NCBI RefSeq assembly: GCF_900103195.1
Contig: NZ_FMWU01000027.1
Coordinates: 1 to 64,000 of the forward strand
Reading direction: 5' to 3'
Length of the DNA stretch: 64,000 bases
Origin: Methylobacterium sp. UNC378MF
GTDB lineage: Bacteria > Pseudomonadota > Alphaproteobacteria > Rhizobiales > Beijerinckiaceae
The translations under genes and the position numbers were made by a program. Each line of letters starts with the position of its first letter. Position 1 is the first letter of the stretch. The notes under the pieces were generated by a model. The model made no database searches and was not told the DNA's origin. It saw only the letters and a program-made list of their open reading frames with translations. This document shows, piece by piece, positions 17,788-25,881 of this stretch.

Positions 17788-18186
17788 GCGCGCCCAGCCG
17801 CTTCCGTGGCCTTCCGGTACGGGGACGCGGGGGCCGTGACCAGCCGCAGGGCCCACATCCTCAGGGGCGGAACGGTGTGAGCTCAGGCAACCTCGGACGA
17901 TCCGCCGAGGCCGGCGCAGCAGGAAAAGAGCCCCGAGGGCCGCACCCCGGGGCTCAAGTTCTGGATCTCGGGGATATGTCCAGCGTGCGCTTGGGATGGA
18001 CCGCGCTGAAACGCCTGGGCCGAAGGATCAAGGGCGTGAAAATCGACGACGCAGGCGCGACCGACTCGTATGCCGGCCAATCCATTCTGCACAGATGCAG
18101 TCGAAGCGCATCCGATATATGTCAGACTCCGAGAAATATTTTGAATTAATTCGTCGCACCTGGCTCCGGATACCGGTTCAATTTTA
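17788..18186. other. Intergenic region with AT-rich patch and hairpin
   Basis: No supportable gene in about 400 bases. A strong hairpin at 17928-17955 is annotated separately. Bases 18100-18190 are AT-rich relative to the surroundings and include the end of the PepSY gene. A 38-codon frame on the plus strand at 18119 (MSDSEKYFELIRR...) has no known relative that I recognise and overlaps the PepSY gene, so I do not call it. Confidence 0.4.
17928..17955 (-). terminator. Rho-independent terminator (minus strand)
   Basis: Perfect 8-base inverted repeat GAGCCCCG / CGGGGCTC around a 12-base loop. Read on the minus strand, the stem is followed directly by TTTTCC, as in an intrinsic terminator. It lies about 230 bases beyond the end of the PepSY gene, so it either ends a long trailer of that receptor-PepSY transcript or serves an unrecognised small transcript. 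Confidence 0.6.
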
Positions 18187-19806
18187 TCATATCGGCTTGC
18201 GATCTCCCGGTATCCGCGTACCGGACCGGGCCTGATCCTGCCGGGCATGCCCCACGATCGGGATCCCAGCGGCCTTCGCGGGGCCGCGGGACGCTCCGCC
18301 GCGCCGCGCGGTCGTGCGGACCGCGACGAGGAGAAGGGCGGCGAGCGCCAGCATCGCGCCGTCGAAGGCGAGGAAGACCGGCTCGACCGGCGCGTCCCCG
18401 CCGAGCCGGCGCGCGACGAGGCGCCCGACATCCGCGGCCGCGACGGCGCCGAACAGCCCGGCCGCCGCCGTCAGCGTCTCCGGCCAGACCCGGCCGGCCG
18501 GGCGCAGGAATGCCGCCACGGCGACGAGCAGCCAGACGGCGAAGAAGCCCCCGACCTCCCAGTCCGCCCGCGCGGGCAGCGCGGCGGGGAGCAGGCGGTT
18601 GGCCAGGAAATAGGCGGCGACGGCCGCGGGCAGGCCGGCGATCGTCGCGACGTTCAGCCCCTGGACGAGGCGCAGGCCGAGGCCGCGGGACGCGCCCCCC
18701 TTGGGCAGGCGCGCCACCGACCAGAGCAGCAGCCCGGTCGCCACCATGGCGCTGCCGGCGAGGCCGCACAGGAAGAACAGCACCCGCAGGGCGGGCCCGG
18801 CGAAGTGCGCCTCGTGCAGGCCGACCATCGTGGTGAAGGTCTTGGTCGCCGGCTGCAGGCCGCCCGCGCGGACCTCCAGGACCGCGCCCGTCACGCCGTC
18901 GAAGGCGATCTGCGGATGCTCGTGGGAGAGGCCGTGCGGCTCCTCGAACACCGCCACCGCGGTGGCGTGCGCGTCCTTCGGGTTGACGATCGTGATCCGC
19001 TCCAGGGGCTCCGGCCGCATCGCCAGGGCGCGGACCACCAGCGGCCCGACCGGCGCCAGCGTGCCGGGCTGGCCGGCGGGCGGGCGCGGCGCGGTGATCT
19101 GGCCGGATTCGGCGAAGTAGCGCTGGCTGTCGCCGCGATAGGCCGTGCTCAGCCCCCAGGGCACGTACATCACCATGAGCGTGGCGAGCCCGGTATAGGT
19201 GATCATCAGGTGGAACGGCAGGGCGAGGACGCCCGTGACGTTGTGCGCGTCGAGCCAGCCCCGCTGGGCGGACTTGTCCCGGCGGAAGGTGAAGAAGTCG
19301 GCGAAGATGCGCCGGTGCGTGACGACGCCCGAGATCAGCGCCACCAGCATGATCATCGCGCAGGCGCCGACGATCCAGCGGCCCCAGAGCGGCGGCAGGT
19401 TCAGCTCGAAGTGGAAGCGGTAGAGGAAGTCGCCGCCGCGCGTCGCCCGCACCGCCGCCGGCGCGCCGCTGTCGGGATCCAGGAGGACGTGGCCGGGCGG
19501 GCGGCCCGGCCCCGTCCGCCAGAACAGTTCCAGCACCGGCCTGTCCGGCCGCGGCAGCGCCAGGAACCACGTCCGCGCGCCGCCCGCATGGGCCTGCAGG
19601 TAGGCGACGCCGCGCTCGGCCGCCGCCGCGAGATCCGCCGGCGCGAAGGCCCGGTCGGTGCGCAGTTCGGGCCGCATCCACTGCGAGATCTCGGCCCGGT
19701 AGTAGCTCGCCGTGCCCGTCACGAAGACGGCGAACAGCACCCAGCCGACGACGAGGCCCGACCAGGCGTGGAGCCACGCCATCGACTGCCGGAAGGTCTT
19801 GCCCAC
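18187..19806 (-). CDS. PepSY-associated transmembrane protein (siderophore/iron reductase-like)
   Basis: A 539-aa inner-membrane protein of the PepSY_TM family. The N-terminal signature is MAWLHAWSGLVVGWVLFAVF, followed by a periplasmic PepSY region (residues about 45-135). Further membrane segments follow (VGACAMIMLVALISGVVTH; LALPFHLMITYTGLATLM), with conserved His residues, then a helical C-terminal membrane bundle. Family members next to siderophore receptors are thought to reduce ferric siderophore or release iron at the inner membrane. Only 10 bases separate it from the upstream receptor gene, so the two form an operon. The C-terminal tail (GIPIVGHARQDQARSG...) is poorly conserved and uses AT-richer codons. 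Confidence 0.88.
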   Translation of the reverse strand: MGKTFRQSMAWLHAWSGLVVGWVLFAVFVTGTASYYRAEISQWMRPELRTDRAFAPADLAAAAERGVAYLQAHAGGARTWFLALPRPDRPVLELFWRTGPGRPPGHVLLDPDSGAPAAVRATRGGDFLYRFHFELNLPPLWGRWIVGACAMIMLVALISGVVTHRRIFADFFTFRRDKSAQRGWLDAHNVTGVLALPFHLMITYTGLATLMVMYVPWGLSTAYRGDSQRYFAESGQITAPRPPAGQPGTLAPVGPLVVRALAMRPEPLERITIVNPKDAHATAVAVFEEPHGLSHEHPQIAFDGVTGAVLEVRAGGLQPATKTFTTMVGLHEAHFAGPALRVLFFLCGLAGSAMVATGLLLWSVARLPKGGASRGLGLRLVQGLNVATIAGLPAAVAAYFLANRLLPAALPARADWEVGGFFAVWLLVAVAAFLRPAGRVWPETLTAAAGLFGAVAAADVGRLVARRLGGDAPVEPVFLAFDGAMLALAALLLVAVRTTARRGGASRGPAKAAGIPIVGHARQDQARSGTRIPGDRKPI

Positions 19807-19816
19807 GGCGACCGCC

Positions 19817-22159
19817 TCACCAGCGGTAGCGCAGGGTCGCGTAGACCGTGCGCGGCAGGCCGTAATAGCAGCCTGAATAGGTGAAGCAGCCGGTCACGTA
19901 GCGCTCGTCGAGCAGGTTCTGCACGTTGATCTGCGCCGTGAGCCCCGTCAGCCGCGGGTCGAGATGCTTCATGTCGTAGGAGGCGACGGCGTCGAGCAGC
20001 ACGCTCTCCGGCACCTTGAAGGTGTTGGCCGGATCGCCCCAGGACGGCCCGAGATAGCGCACGCCGCCGCCGAGGCCGAGGCCGAGCAGCGCGCCCTCGG
20101 TGAAGCGGTAATCGACGAACAGCGAGGCCGTCGTGTCCGGCACCTGCACCGGCCGCAGGCCCTGGAGCGGCACCTGCCGGCGGGTCAGGTCGTTCGCCGT
20201 GAAGCCAGTGTCGCGGACGTTGCGGATGTCGAGGAGCGAGAAGCCGCCGATCAGGCTGAGGCCCTCGGCGAGGGTGGCCCGCGCCTCGAACTCGACACCC
20301 TGCACGCCGACTTCGCCGGTCTGCACGACGAAGCCGGGATTGACCGGGTCGGTGGTGGTCGCGTTCGAGCGGCGGATGTCGAAGAACGCGGTGGTCAGCA
20401 GGATGTCGGTACCGGGGGGCTGGTATTTGATGCCGGCCTCGTACTGGTTGCTGGCGATCGGGACGGGGATGCGCCCGGCCGAGCCGAAGGCCGCGTCGAA
20501 GATCCGCCCGTTGACGATCGGCTCGAACGCCTCGCTGTAGGAGACGTACGGGGCGATGCCGCTGTCGAACAGGTAGAGCAGGCTGGCGCGGCCGGTGAAG
20601 GCCTCGGCCGGCACGTCCTGGATGGTCAGCCCGTTCGGCGCGAAGGTGCGGGTCGGGCCGGTCTGCCGGGCGGTGTCGTAGCGGCCGCCGAGCGTCAGGA
20701 TGAAACGGTCGACCTTCGCCTGATCCTGGAAGTACACGCCGGTCTGCTGCGCGTCGATCCGCGCGGTCGACGTGAAGGCAGGGAACCGGATCGGCAAGTC
20801 GTGGTCGGGGGCGAGGGCGTTCAGGCCCGTCGTCGCCGGGAACGGCCCGGTGACCGACCGCGTGCTGAAGGTCCGGTGGTCGACGCCGAGCAGTGCCGTG
20901 TGGGCGATCGGGCCGGTGTCGAAATCGGCGATGAAGTTGTTGTCCATCGTGTAGGCTTCGATGTCGACCTGGGTGCCGCCGACCGAGCGGCCGATGGCCG
21001 GGCCGCTCGTGTACGGCCCGTTGACGTCGCCGAAGGTCGTGAACACGCTGCGGTAGTCGCCGTTCGAGCGCAGGTAGCGGCCGGCCGAGTGGAAGCGCAG
21101 GTTCTCGGTGATCCGGTGGTCGAACAGGTATTCGACGGAGGCCTGGGTGCGGTCGGAGCGCTCGATGTTGCGGTCGCCGTCGTAGAAGTTCACCGGCAGC
21201 CGGCCGAAGACGCCGTTGCCGAAGTTGCGCGGGAACACCGTGCCGACGGCCGGGAAGCCGCCGTAGAAGCCCGAGAACGGGTCGCGCTGGTAGTTGGCGA
21301 TGATCGTGAGCGACGTGTCGGCGGAGGGCCGCCACGTGAGGCTCGGGTTGATGAAGGCGCGCTCGACCTTCGTGGTCACGGCCGGCCCGTCGCCGTTCCA
21401 GCCGAGGCCGATGACCCGGTAGGCGAACTGGTCGGCGAGCCCCGGGATGTCGGATTCGATCGGCCCGCCGATATCGAAGCCGCTGCGGACTTCACTGAAG
21501 CCGCCGCCCTGGACGAAGATCTCGCCGTGGCGAACGAATTGCGGGACCTTCGAGACGAGGTTGACGAGGCCGCCCGGACCGGACTGCCCGTAGAGGACCG
21601 AGGCCGGCCCCTTGATGATGTCGACCCGCTCCAGGCGGTAGGGATCGACGCTGGGGAAGGCGTCGCGGTTTGAGGGCAGCGCCATGTTGTCGAGGAAGAT
21701 CGGGGCGGTGAAGCCCCGGATGTAGAACTGCTCCAGGCGCGTCGAGCCGGCGCCGCCCCGCTGCTCGGTGGTGACGCTCGGCGTGTAGCGCAGCGCCTGA
21801 TTGATGCTCAGCGCGTTCTGATCCTCGATCTGCTGGCGCCCGATGACGGAGACCGACTGCGCCGTCTCGACGATGGGCGTGTCGGTCTTCGTACCGACCG
21901 TGCTGCGGCTGGCGACGTAGCCGGGAACCGGTCCGGTCGGTCCGCCGCGCCCGTAGAGATCGCTGTTCAGGCTGCGCCCACGTGGCTCGCCCATGACGCT
22001 GAGTTCGGAGAGTTCGATCTCCGTGACCGGCGCTGGTTGGGCGATCGCGGCCGCCCCCAGGGCAAGTAGAGATGTCGACGATATATACCCGACTCGGATT
22101 AGCCTCTCCGCATGATCGGACGCGCAAGACGCGAACCGGCCATCAACATATCTCGACAT
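19817..22159 (-). CDS. TonB-dependent siderophore receptor
   Basis: A 780-aa receptor. An N-terminal signal segment (SSTSLLALGAAAIAQ) and TonB-box-like ELSELSVMG are followed by the plug domain: ETAQSVSVIGRQQIEDQ, then FYIRGFTAPIFLDNMAL, and VDIIKGPASVLYGQSGPGG. The barrel ends in ATLRYRW, with a C-terminal cysteine pair CFTYSGC as in the other two receptors. It is probably specific for a ferric hydroxamate or mixed-ligand siderophore; the ligand cannot be read. It forms an operon with the downstream PepSY protein. The first 25 residues before the signal core are unusually long and polar (MSRYVDGRFASCASDHAE), so the true start may be further in. Confidence 0.92.
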   Translation of the reverse strand: MSRYVDGRFASCASDHAERLIRVGYISSTSLLALGAAAIAQPAPVTEIELSELSVMGEPRGRSLNSDLYGRGGPTGPVPGYVASRSTVGTKTDTPIVETAQSVSVIGRQQIEDQNALSINQALRYTPSVTTEQRGGAGSTRLEQFYIRGFTAPIFLDNMALPSNRDAFPSVDPYRLERVDIIKGPASVLYGQSGPGGLVNLVSKVPQFVRHGEIFVQGGGFSEVRSGFDIGGPIESDIPGLADQFAYRVIGLGWNGDGPAVTTKVERAFINPSLTWRPSADTSLTIIANYQRDPFSGFYGGFPAVGTVFPRNFGNGVFGRLPVNFYDGDRNIERSDRTQASVEYLFDHRITENLRFHSAGRYLRSNGDYRSVFTTFGDVNGPYTSGPAIGRSVGGTQVDIEAYTMDNNFIADFDTGPIAHTALLGVDHRTFSTRSVTGPFPATTGLNALAPDHDLPIRFPAFTSTARIDAQQTGVYFQDQAKVDRFILTLGGRYDTARQTGPTRTFAPNGLTIQDVPAEAFTGRASLLYLFDSGIAPYVSYSEAFEPIVNGRIFDAAFGSAGRIPVPIASNQYEAGIKYQPPGTDILLTTAFFDIRRSNATTTDPVNPGFVVQTGEVGVQGVEFEARATLAEGLSLIGGFSLLDIRNVRDTGFTANDLTRRQVPLQGLRPVQVPDTTASLFVDYRFTEGALLGLGLGGGVRYLGPSWGDPANTFKVPESVLLDAVASYDMKHLDPRLTGLTAQINVQNLLDERYVTGCFTYSGCYYGLPRTVYATLRYRW

Positions 22160-22745
22160 TACACTGACTCTAAACTGGAATTACTAGGCGAAGATACGTG
22201 CCAATTCCCAGCTATCACGGATCCGTGAGCGGTATGTGCCTCTAATGACACATCCTCCAGAATCGTATTTTGGTATTGATCTAATGAAAATATGTGACGC
22301 CAAGCGGGGCCGATCGGTGCAGCCGCCGCGGCGATGGCTGCCGGTCCAGCGTGGTCCTCAGCCTCGTGCCAGGGACAGCCTCGCCGGCCATCGCGGTTCC
22401 GCCGCGAGCAATCGGCGATCTGGAAGCCGAGAAATCGCCGGTTTCAGCGCCTGGCTTCGTGCAGTCGATCAATACGGGACGACACGCGTTGCAGCGCTCG
22501 CTTTGTTTCGCCCGTGCGACACGCCTGTCCGCAGGGATGATGCGGATCCGGGGCTTCCCGGAGCCGCCGCATCGTCTGCGACTGAGATCGGGGCAGGGCG
22601 TCACGCCGCACAGCCGAGATACCGGCGGCCGATCTCCGCTGTGCGCCTTTGCAGACCCGACGCCTCATGGTTGTATGGGGCGTGCGGCAGCATCTGCAGA
22701 CCGGTGGCGATGCCCGGTCGCCGGCACGGCAGGGGAGGAGCCGCC
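22160..22745. other. Intergenic region between divergent genes; no gene recognised
   Basis: About 590 bases. The first 130 are AT-rich and presumably hold the receptor promoter; CTCTAAA at 22168-22174 resembles half of an iron-response (ICE) element. From 22300 to 22720 there are open frames on both strands without any family motif or consistent codon bias. This could be eroded coding sequence, but I cannot identify a parent gene. Confidence 0.4.
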
Positions 22746-23252
22746 ATGGCCGCCGAGACCGAGGGCGCCAAGAACGAGGTCGCCAAGAACACGGTCTGCC
22801 TCTGGTACGACACGGAGGCCGAGGCAGCCGCCCGCTTCTACGTCGCGACCTTTCCGGACAGCACCATGGGCGCGGTTCACCGGGCGCCGGCGGATTACCC
22901 GTCGGGCAAGGCGGGAGACGTGCTGACGGTCGCCTTCACGGTGGCCGGCATCCCCTGCATCGGCCTGAACGGCGGCCCCGTCTTCCGGCACAGCGAAGCC
23001 TTCTCGTTCCAGATCGCCACCGACGACCAGGCGGAGACGGACCGGCTCTGGAACGCCATCGTCGACAATGGCGGGCAGGCGAGCGCCTGCGGCTGGTGCA
23101 AGGATCGCTGGGGCATCGCGTGGCAGATCACGCCGCGCGTGCTCACCGCCGCGCTGGCGGCCGGCGGCGCGGAGGCAAAACGCGCGTTCACCGCGATGAT
23201 GACCATGGGTAAGATCGATGTCGCCGCGATCGAGGCGGCCCGGCGCGGATGA
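22746..23252 (+). CDS. VOC-family protein (PhnB / 3-demethylubiquinone methyltransferase-like fold)
   Basis: A 168-aa protein of the glyoxalase/VOC superfamily. The pattern NTVCLWYDTEAEAAARFYV, FPDSTMGAVHRAP, DVLTVAFTVAGIPCIGLNGG, FSFQIATDDQAETDRLW and CGWCKDRWGIAWQITP is that of the PhnB-type 3-dmu-9_3-mt domain. Such proteins are often annotated as methyltransferases but lack a SAM motif; the true activity is unknown. The start at 22746 follows a good GGGGAGGAG ribosome-binding site; a longer frame to 22236 lacks support. The hydratase-like gene follows after 29 bases on the same strand. Confidence 0.88.
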   Translation: MAAETEGAKNEVAKNTVCLWYDTEAEAAARFYVATFPDSTMGAVHRAPADYPSGKAGDVLTVAFTVAGIPCIGLNGGPVFRHSEAFSFQIATDDQAETDRLWNAIVDNGGQASACGWCKDRWGIAWQITPRVLTAALAAGGAEAKRAFTAMMTMGKIDVAAIEAARRG

Positions 23253-23281
23253 CGCCCCGTCGGATTCGAACCTGATCACGC

Positions 23282-24106
23282 ATGACCGAGCCCCCATCCG
23301 CTGCGGCCCACGCCCGCACCATCCTGGCCGCGCACGAGCATCGCCGTCCGATCGCGCCGCTGACCGGCTGGGATCCGACCCTCGACCTGCCGGCGGCCTA
23401 CCGGGTGGCCGAGGCGATCCGGGCCCTGCGCGCGGAACGCGGCGAGCAGACGGTCGGCTACAAGATCGGCTTCACCAACACGACCCTGTGGGAGCGGTAC
23501 GGCGTCCGGGCGCCGATCTGGGGGCATGTCTACGACACGACCTTACGCGACCGGGCCGCGCTGTCGGGACCGGTGCCCCTCGCGGCCTTCGTCGAGCCCC
23601 GGATCGAGCCGGAGATCGTGTTCGGGCTGGCACGCGCGCCGGAGCCCGGCATGGATGCGGAGGCGCTGATTGCATGCCTCGACTGGGCCGCGAGCGGCTT
23701 CGAGATCGTGCAATCGCTCTATCCGGGCTGGCGCTTCACAGCGCCCGACACCGTCGCGGCCTTCGGGCTGCACGGGATGCTGGTGGTGGGCGAGCGGGTG
23801 CCGATTCCGGCGGGCGCGCGGCGCGCCTGGATCGGCGACCTCGCGAACTTCACCGTCGACCTGCTGCGGGACGAGGCCGTCGCAGACCGGGGCGGCGGTC
23901 GCAGCGTCCTCGGGACGGGGCCCCTTGCCGCCCTCGCGCACCTTGTCGATGCGCTGGCTAACGATCCGGCGGCGCCGCCGCTCGCGGCCGGCACGATCGT
24001 CACCACAGGCACGCTGACGGATGCGCTTCCGGTCGCCTCAGGTCAGCTCTGGCGCACGCGGCTCGACGGGCTCCGGCTTCCCGGCATCGACCTTGCCCTG
24101 ATCTGA
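23282..24106 (+). CDS. 2-keto-4-pentenoate hydratase-like protein (FAH superfamily)
   Basis: A 274-aa member of the MhpD/fumarylacetoacetate-hydrolase superfamily. Supporting motifs are ETVGYKIGFTN-like EQTVGYKIGFTNTTLWERYG, then VEPRIEPEIVFGLAR, whose acidic residues (ExE) bind the catalytic divalent metal, and FEIVQSLYPGWRFTAPD. Relatives hydrate 2-hydroxypenta-2,4-dienoate or decarboxylate 4-oxalocrotonate in aromatic meta-cleavage pathways, but no other pathway gene is nearby, so the physiological substrate is unclear. Length and motifs are complete. It may be co-transcribed with the VOC protein. Confidence 0.87.
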   Translation: MTEPPSAAAHARTILAAHEHRRPIAPLTGWDPTLDLPAAYRVAEAIRALRAERGEQTVGYKIGFTNTTLWERYGVRAPIWGHVYDTTLRDRAALSGPVPLAAFVEPRIEPEIVFGLARAPEPGMDAEALIACLDWAASGFEIVQSLYPGWRFTAPDTVAAFGLHGMLVVGERVPIPAGARRAWIGDLANFTVDLLRDEAVADRGGGRSVLGTGPLAALAHLVDALANDPAAPPLAAGTIVTTGTLTDALPVASGQLWRTRLDGLRLPGIDLALI

Positions 24107-24208
24107 AACGTCCCGCGCGGGTTAACGTGCCGGGATAATGCGGTTTCCCGGACCGGCTCCGGGACTCAGGCATTGGTGATGGTTAGCCGACATGCCAAAT
24201 GCTGAACC

Positions 24209-24445
24209 ATGCCTGGACGCCTGCGGCGACGCTACACGACCTTCCTCGTCTCCGTCACCGCGCAGGGCTCCGGCCCGTCCTCCGGCGCGACGGTCTACGC
24301 GGTGATGAAGCCCAGTGCCGAGGATGCGCTGGAGGCCGTCCGCGGCCTGGCCGACCCGTCGGCCACCCTTGCCATCGTGGGCAGCCTGTCTACCCGGATC
24401 GCCAAGGCCCTCAAGCTGAAGCCCGACGAGCCGCGGCCGGTCTGA
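24209..24445 (+). CDS. Small hypothetical protein (78 aa)
   Basis: Begins MPGRLRRRYTTFLVSVTAQG, followed by a soluble alpha/beta-looking stretch (YAVMKPSAEDALEAVRGLAD, then VGSLSTRIAKALKLKPDE). Codon bias favours this frame over the overlapping frame at 24199. No known domain is recognised. It ends 10 bases from the convergent response-regulator gene. Confidence 0.62.
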   Translation: MPGRLRRRYTTFLVSVTAQGSGPSSGATVYAVMKPSAEDALEAVRGLADPSATLAIVGSLSTRIAKALKLKPDEPRPV

Positions 24446-24455
24446 GCCGCTCGGC

Positions 24456-25163
24456 TCAATCCACCGCGAGCCGGTAGCCGACGCCCCGCACGGTCTGCAG
24501 GAAGACCGGGTTGGCGGGATCGACCTCCGTCTTGCGGCGCAGGCGGTTGATCTGGACGTCGACGGTGCGCTCCGCCGCGGCCCCGTCGGGACCGGCGAGC
24601 TGCTCGCGCTCGACATTGGCGCCGCCTGCCATGGCCAGGATCGTCAGGATCTCGCGCTCGCGCTCGGTGATGCGGATCAGCTCGTCGTCCCGGCGCAGCT
24701 CGCCCCGGTCGACCCGGAATGCGAACGGCCCGAAGGTCACCGCCTCGACGGCCGCGGCGCCGGGCCGCACGCTGCGCTTGATGATGTTGTTGAGCCTCAG
24801 GGTCAGCTCGCGGGGCTCGAAGGGCTTCGGCAGGTAATCGTCGGCGCCGATCTCCAGGCCCATCACCCGGTCGTTCGGGTTGGAGCGGGCGGTGAGCATC
24901 AGGATCGGCACCCGCGAGGTCTCGCGCACGCTGCGGGCATAGTCGAAGCCGTTCTCGCCGGGCATCATCACGTCGAGTACCATGGCGTCGAACACGACGC
25001 TCTGGGCCCGGGCCCGCGCCTCCGCGGCGCTCGCCGCCGCGGTGACCCGGAAGCCCTGATCGGTGAGGTAGCGGGCGAGCAGCTCGCGCAGGCGGCGGTC
25101 GTCGTCGACCACGAGGACGTGCGGCGCCTCGTCGGGCAGATCGGCCCGGGCAGCATGGCTCAC
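24456..25163 (-). CDS. petR: OmpR-family response regulator (PetR-like)
   Basis: A 235-aa two-domain regulator. The receiver domain has the acidic pocket VDDD (20-22), phosphoacceptor Asp64 in LDVMMPGENGF, Thr in LTARS and Lys in PKPFEPREL. The C-terminal winged helix ends with the typical DVQINRLRRKTEVDPANP and VRGVGYRL. It overlaps the upstream MarR-type gene by four bases (25160-25163). A MarR regulator followed by an OmpR regulator matches the petP-petR pair known from Rhodobacter, where it is needed for cytochrome bc1 synthesis. I apply the name by arrangement and family, not by proven orthology. No histidine kinase is adjacent. Confidence 0.88.
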   Translation of the reverse strand: MSHAARADLPDEAPHVLVVDDDRRLRELLARYLTDQGFRVTAAASAAEARARAQSVVFDAMVLDVMMPGENGFDYARSVRETSRVPILMLTARSNPNDRVMGLEIGADDYLPKPFEPRELTLRLNNIIKRSVRPGAAAVEAVTFGPFAFRVDRGELRRDDELIRITEREREILTILAMAGGANVEREQLAGPDGAAAERTVDVQINRLRRKTEVDPANPVFLQTVRGVGYRLAVD

Positions 25164-25693
25164 GCGCGCTCCTCCCCGCCCCCGCGCCGCGCCATCAGGC
25201 GCTGGACCGCCGGGCGGTCCTCCGGCTCGATCATCGCCATCAGGAAATCCTCCGGGGAGCCCCGGGCATCCGGCGCCGCGAGCGCCCGGGCGAGGCGCCG
25301 GGCCTGGACCCGCGTGAGGTCGGCCGCGAGCCCGGCGCCGGCCTCGGTGCAGTACAGGAGGCGCTGGCGCCGGTCGCTGGAACCGGGCTTCTGGGCGACG
25401 TAGCCCTGCCCGATCAGGTCCTTGAGCACTCGGTTCAGGCTCTGCTTGGTGATGCGCAGAATGTCGAGGAGTTCGGCGATGGTCAGGCCCGGGTAGCGGT
25501 CGACGAAGTGCAGCACCCGGTGGTGGGCCCGGCCGAAGCCGTAGGCGGCCAGGATCCGGTCGGGATCGCCCACGAAATCCCGATAGGCGAAGAACAGGAG
25601 TTCGATCAGGTCGTCACTGCCGAGGGCGGCCGGCGCGGCGCCCGGGACGGGTTTCGCCGCGAAGATCGCCTCGTGCGGGGCTGTCCGTGTCAC
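25160..25693 (-). CDS. petP: MarR-family regulator (PetP-like)
   Basis: A 177-aa protein with a MarR winged helix: LTIAELLDILRITKQSLNRVLKDLIGQG (helix-turn-helix, residues about 75-100) followed by the wing SSDRRQRLLY. The N-terminal part contains FAYRDFVGDPDRILAAYGFGRAHHR, typical of PetP-like proteins. The stop overlaps the response-regulator start (ATGA), so the two are translated together. In Rhodobacter the equivalent pair is needed for photosynthetic/respiratory electron transport, and a similar role here is inference. Confidence 0.82.
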   Translation of the reverse strand: MTRTAPHEAIFAAKPVPGAAPAALGSDDLIELLFFAYRDFVGDPDRILAAYGFGRAHHRVLHFVDRYPGLTIAELLDILRITKQSLNRVLKDLIGQGYVAQKPGSSDRRQRLLYCTEAGAGLAADLTRVQARRLARALAAPDARGSPEDFLMAMIEPEDRPAVQRLMARRGGGEERA

Positions 25694-25881
25694 GGCGCGG
25701 CCGCTCCCAACGGTGATAGGTCAGTCCCCGTGACGTTTCTCAAGGCGGCTCCGGCCCGTCAACCCTGGCCGGTCCGGCCGGGGCGCCGGCCGCCGGTGAT
25801 CCGTAAGCGGGATCGAGCGGGATTGCCGGCGGCCCGACCCCTCCGCTACGCAGGATCATCGAGCGACGGGAGCGGACGCGC

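Noticed and set aside
18119..18235. 38-codon plus-strand frame MSDSEKYFELIRR as a small gene
   Set aside because: Overlaps the conserved end of the PepSY gene, lacks a good ribosome-binding site and resembles no known protein.
22236..22745. N-terminal extension of the VOC gene (338-aa frame)
   Set aside because: Not conserved in composition, while the start at 22746 has a strong ribosome-binding site and begins the VOC fold.
23262..23272. GGTTCGAATCC-like T-arm motif on the minus strand, suggesting a tRNA
   Set aside because: The flanking bases cannot form the T stem or an acceptor stem; it lies in the gap between two genes and no cloverleaf is possible.
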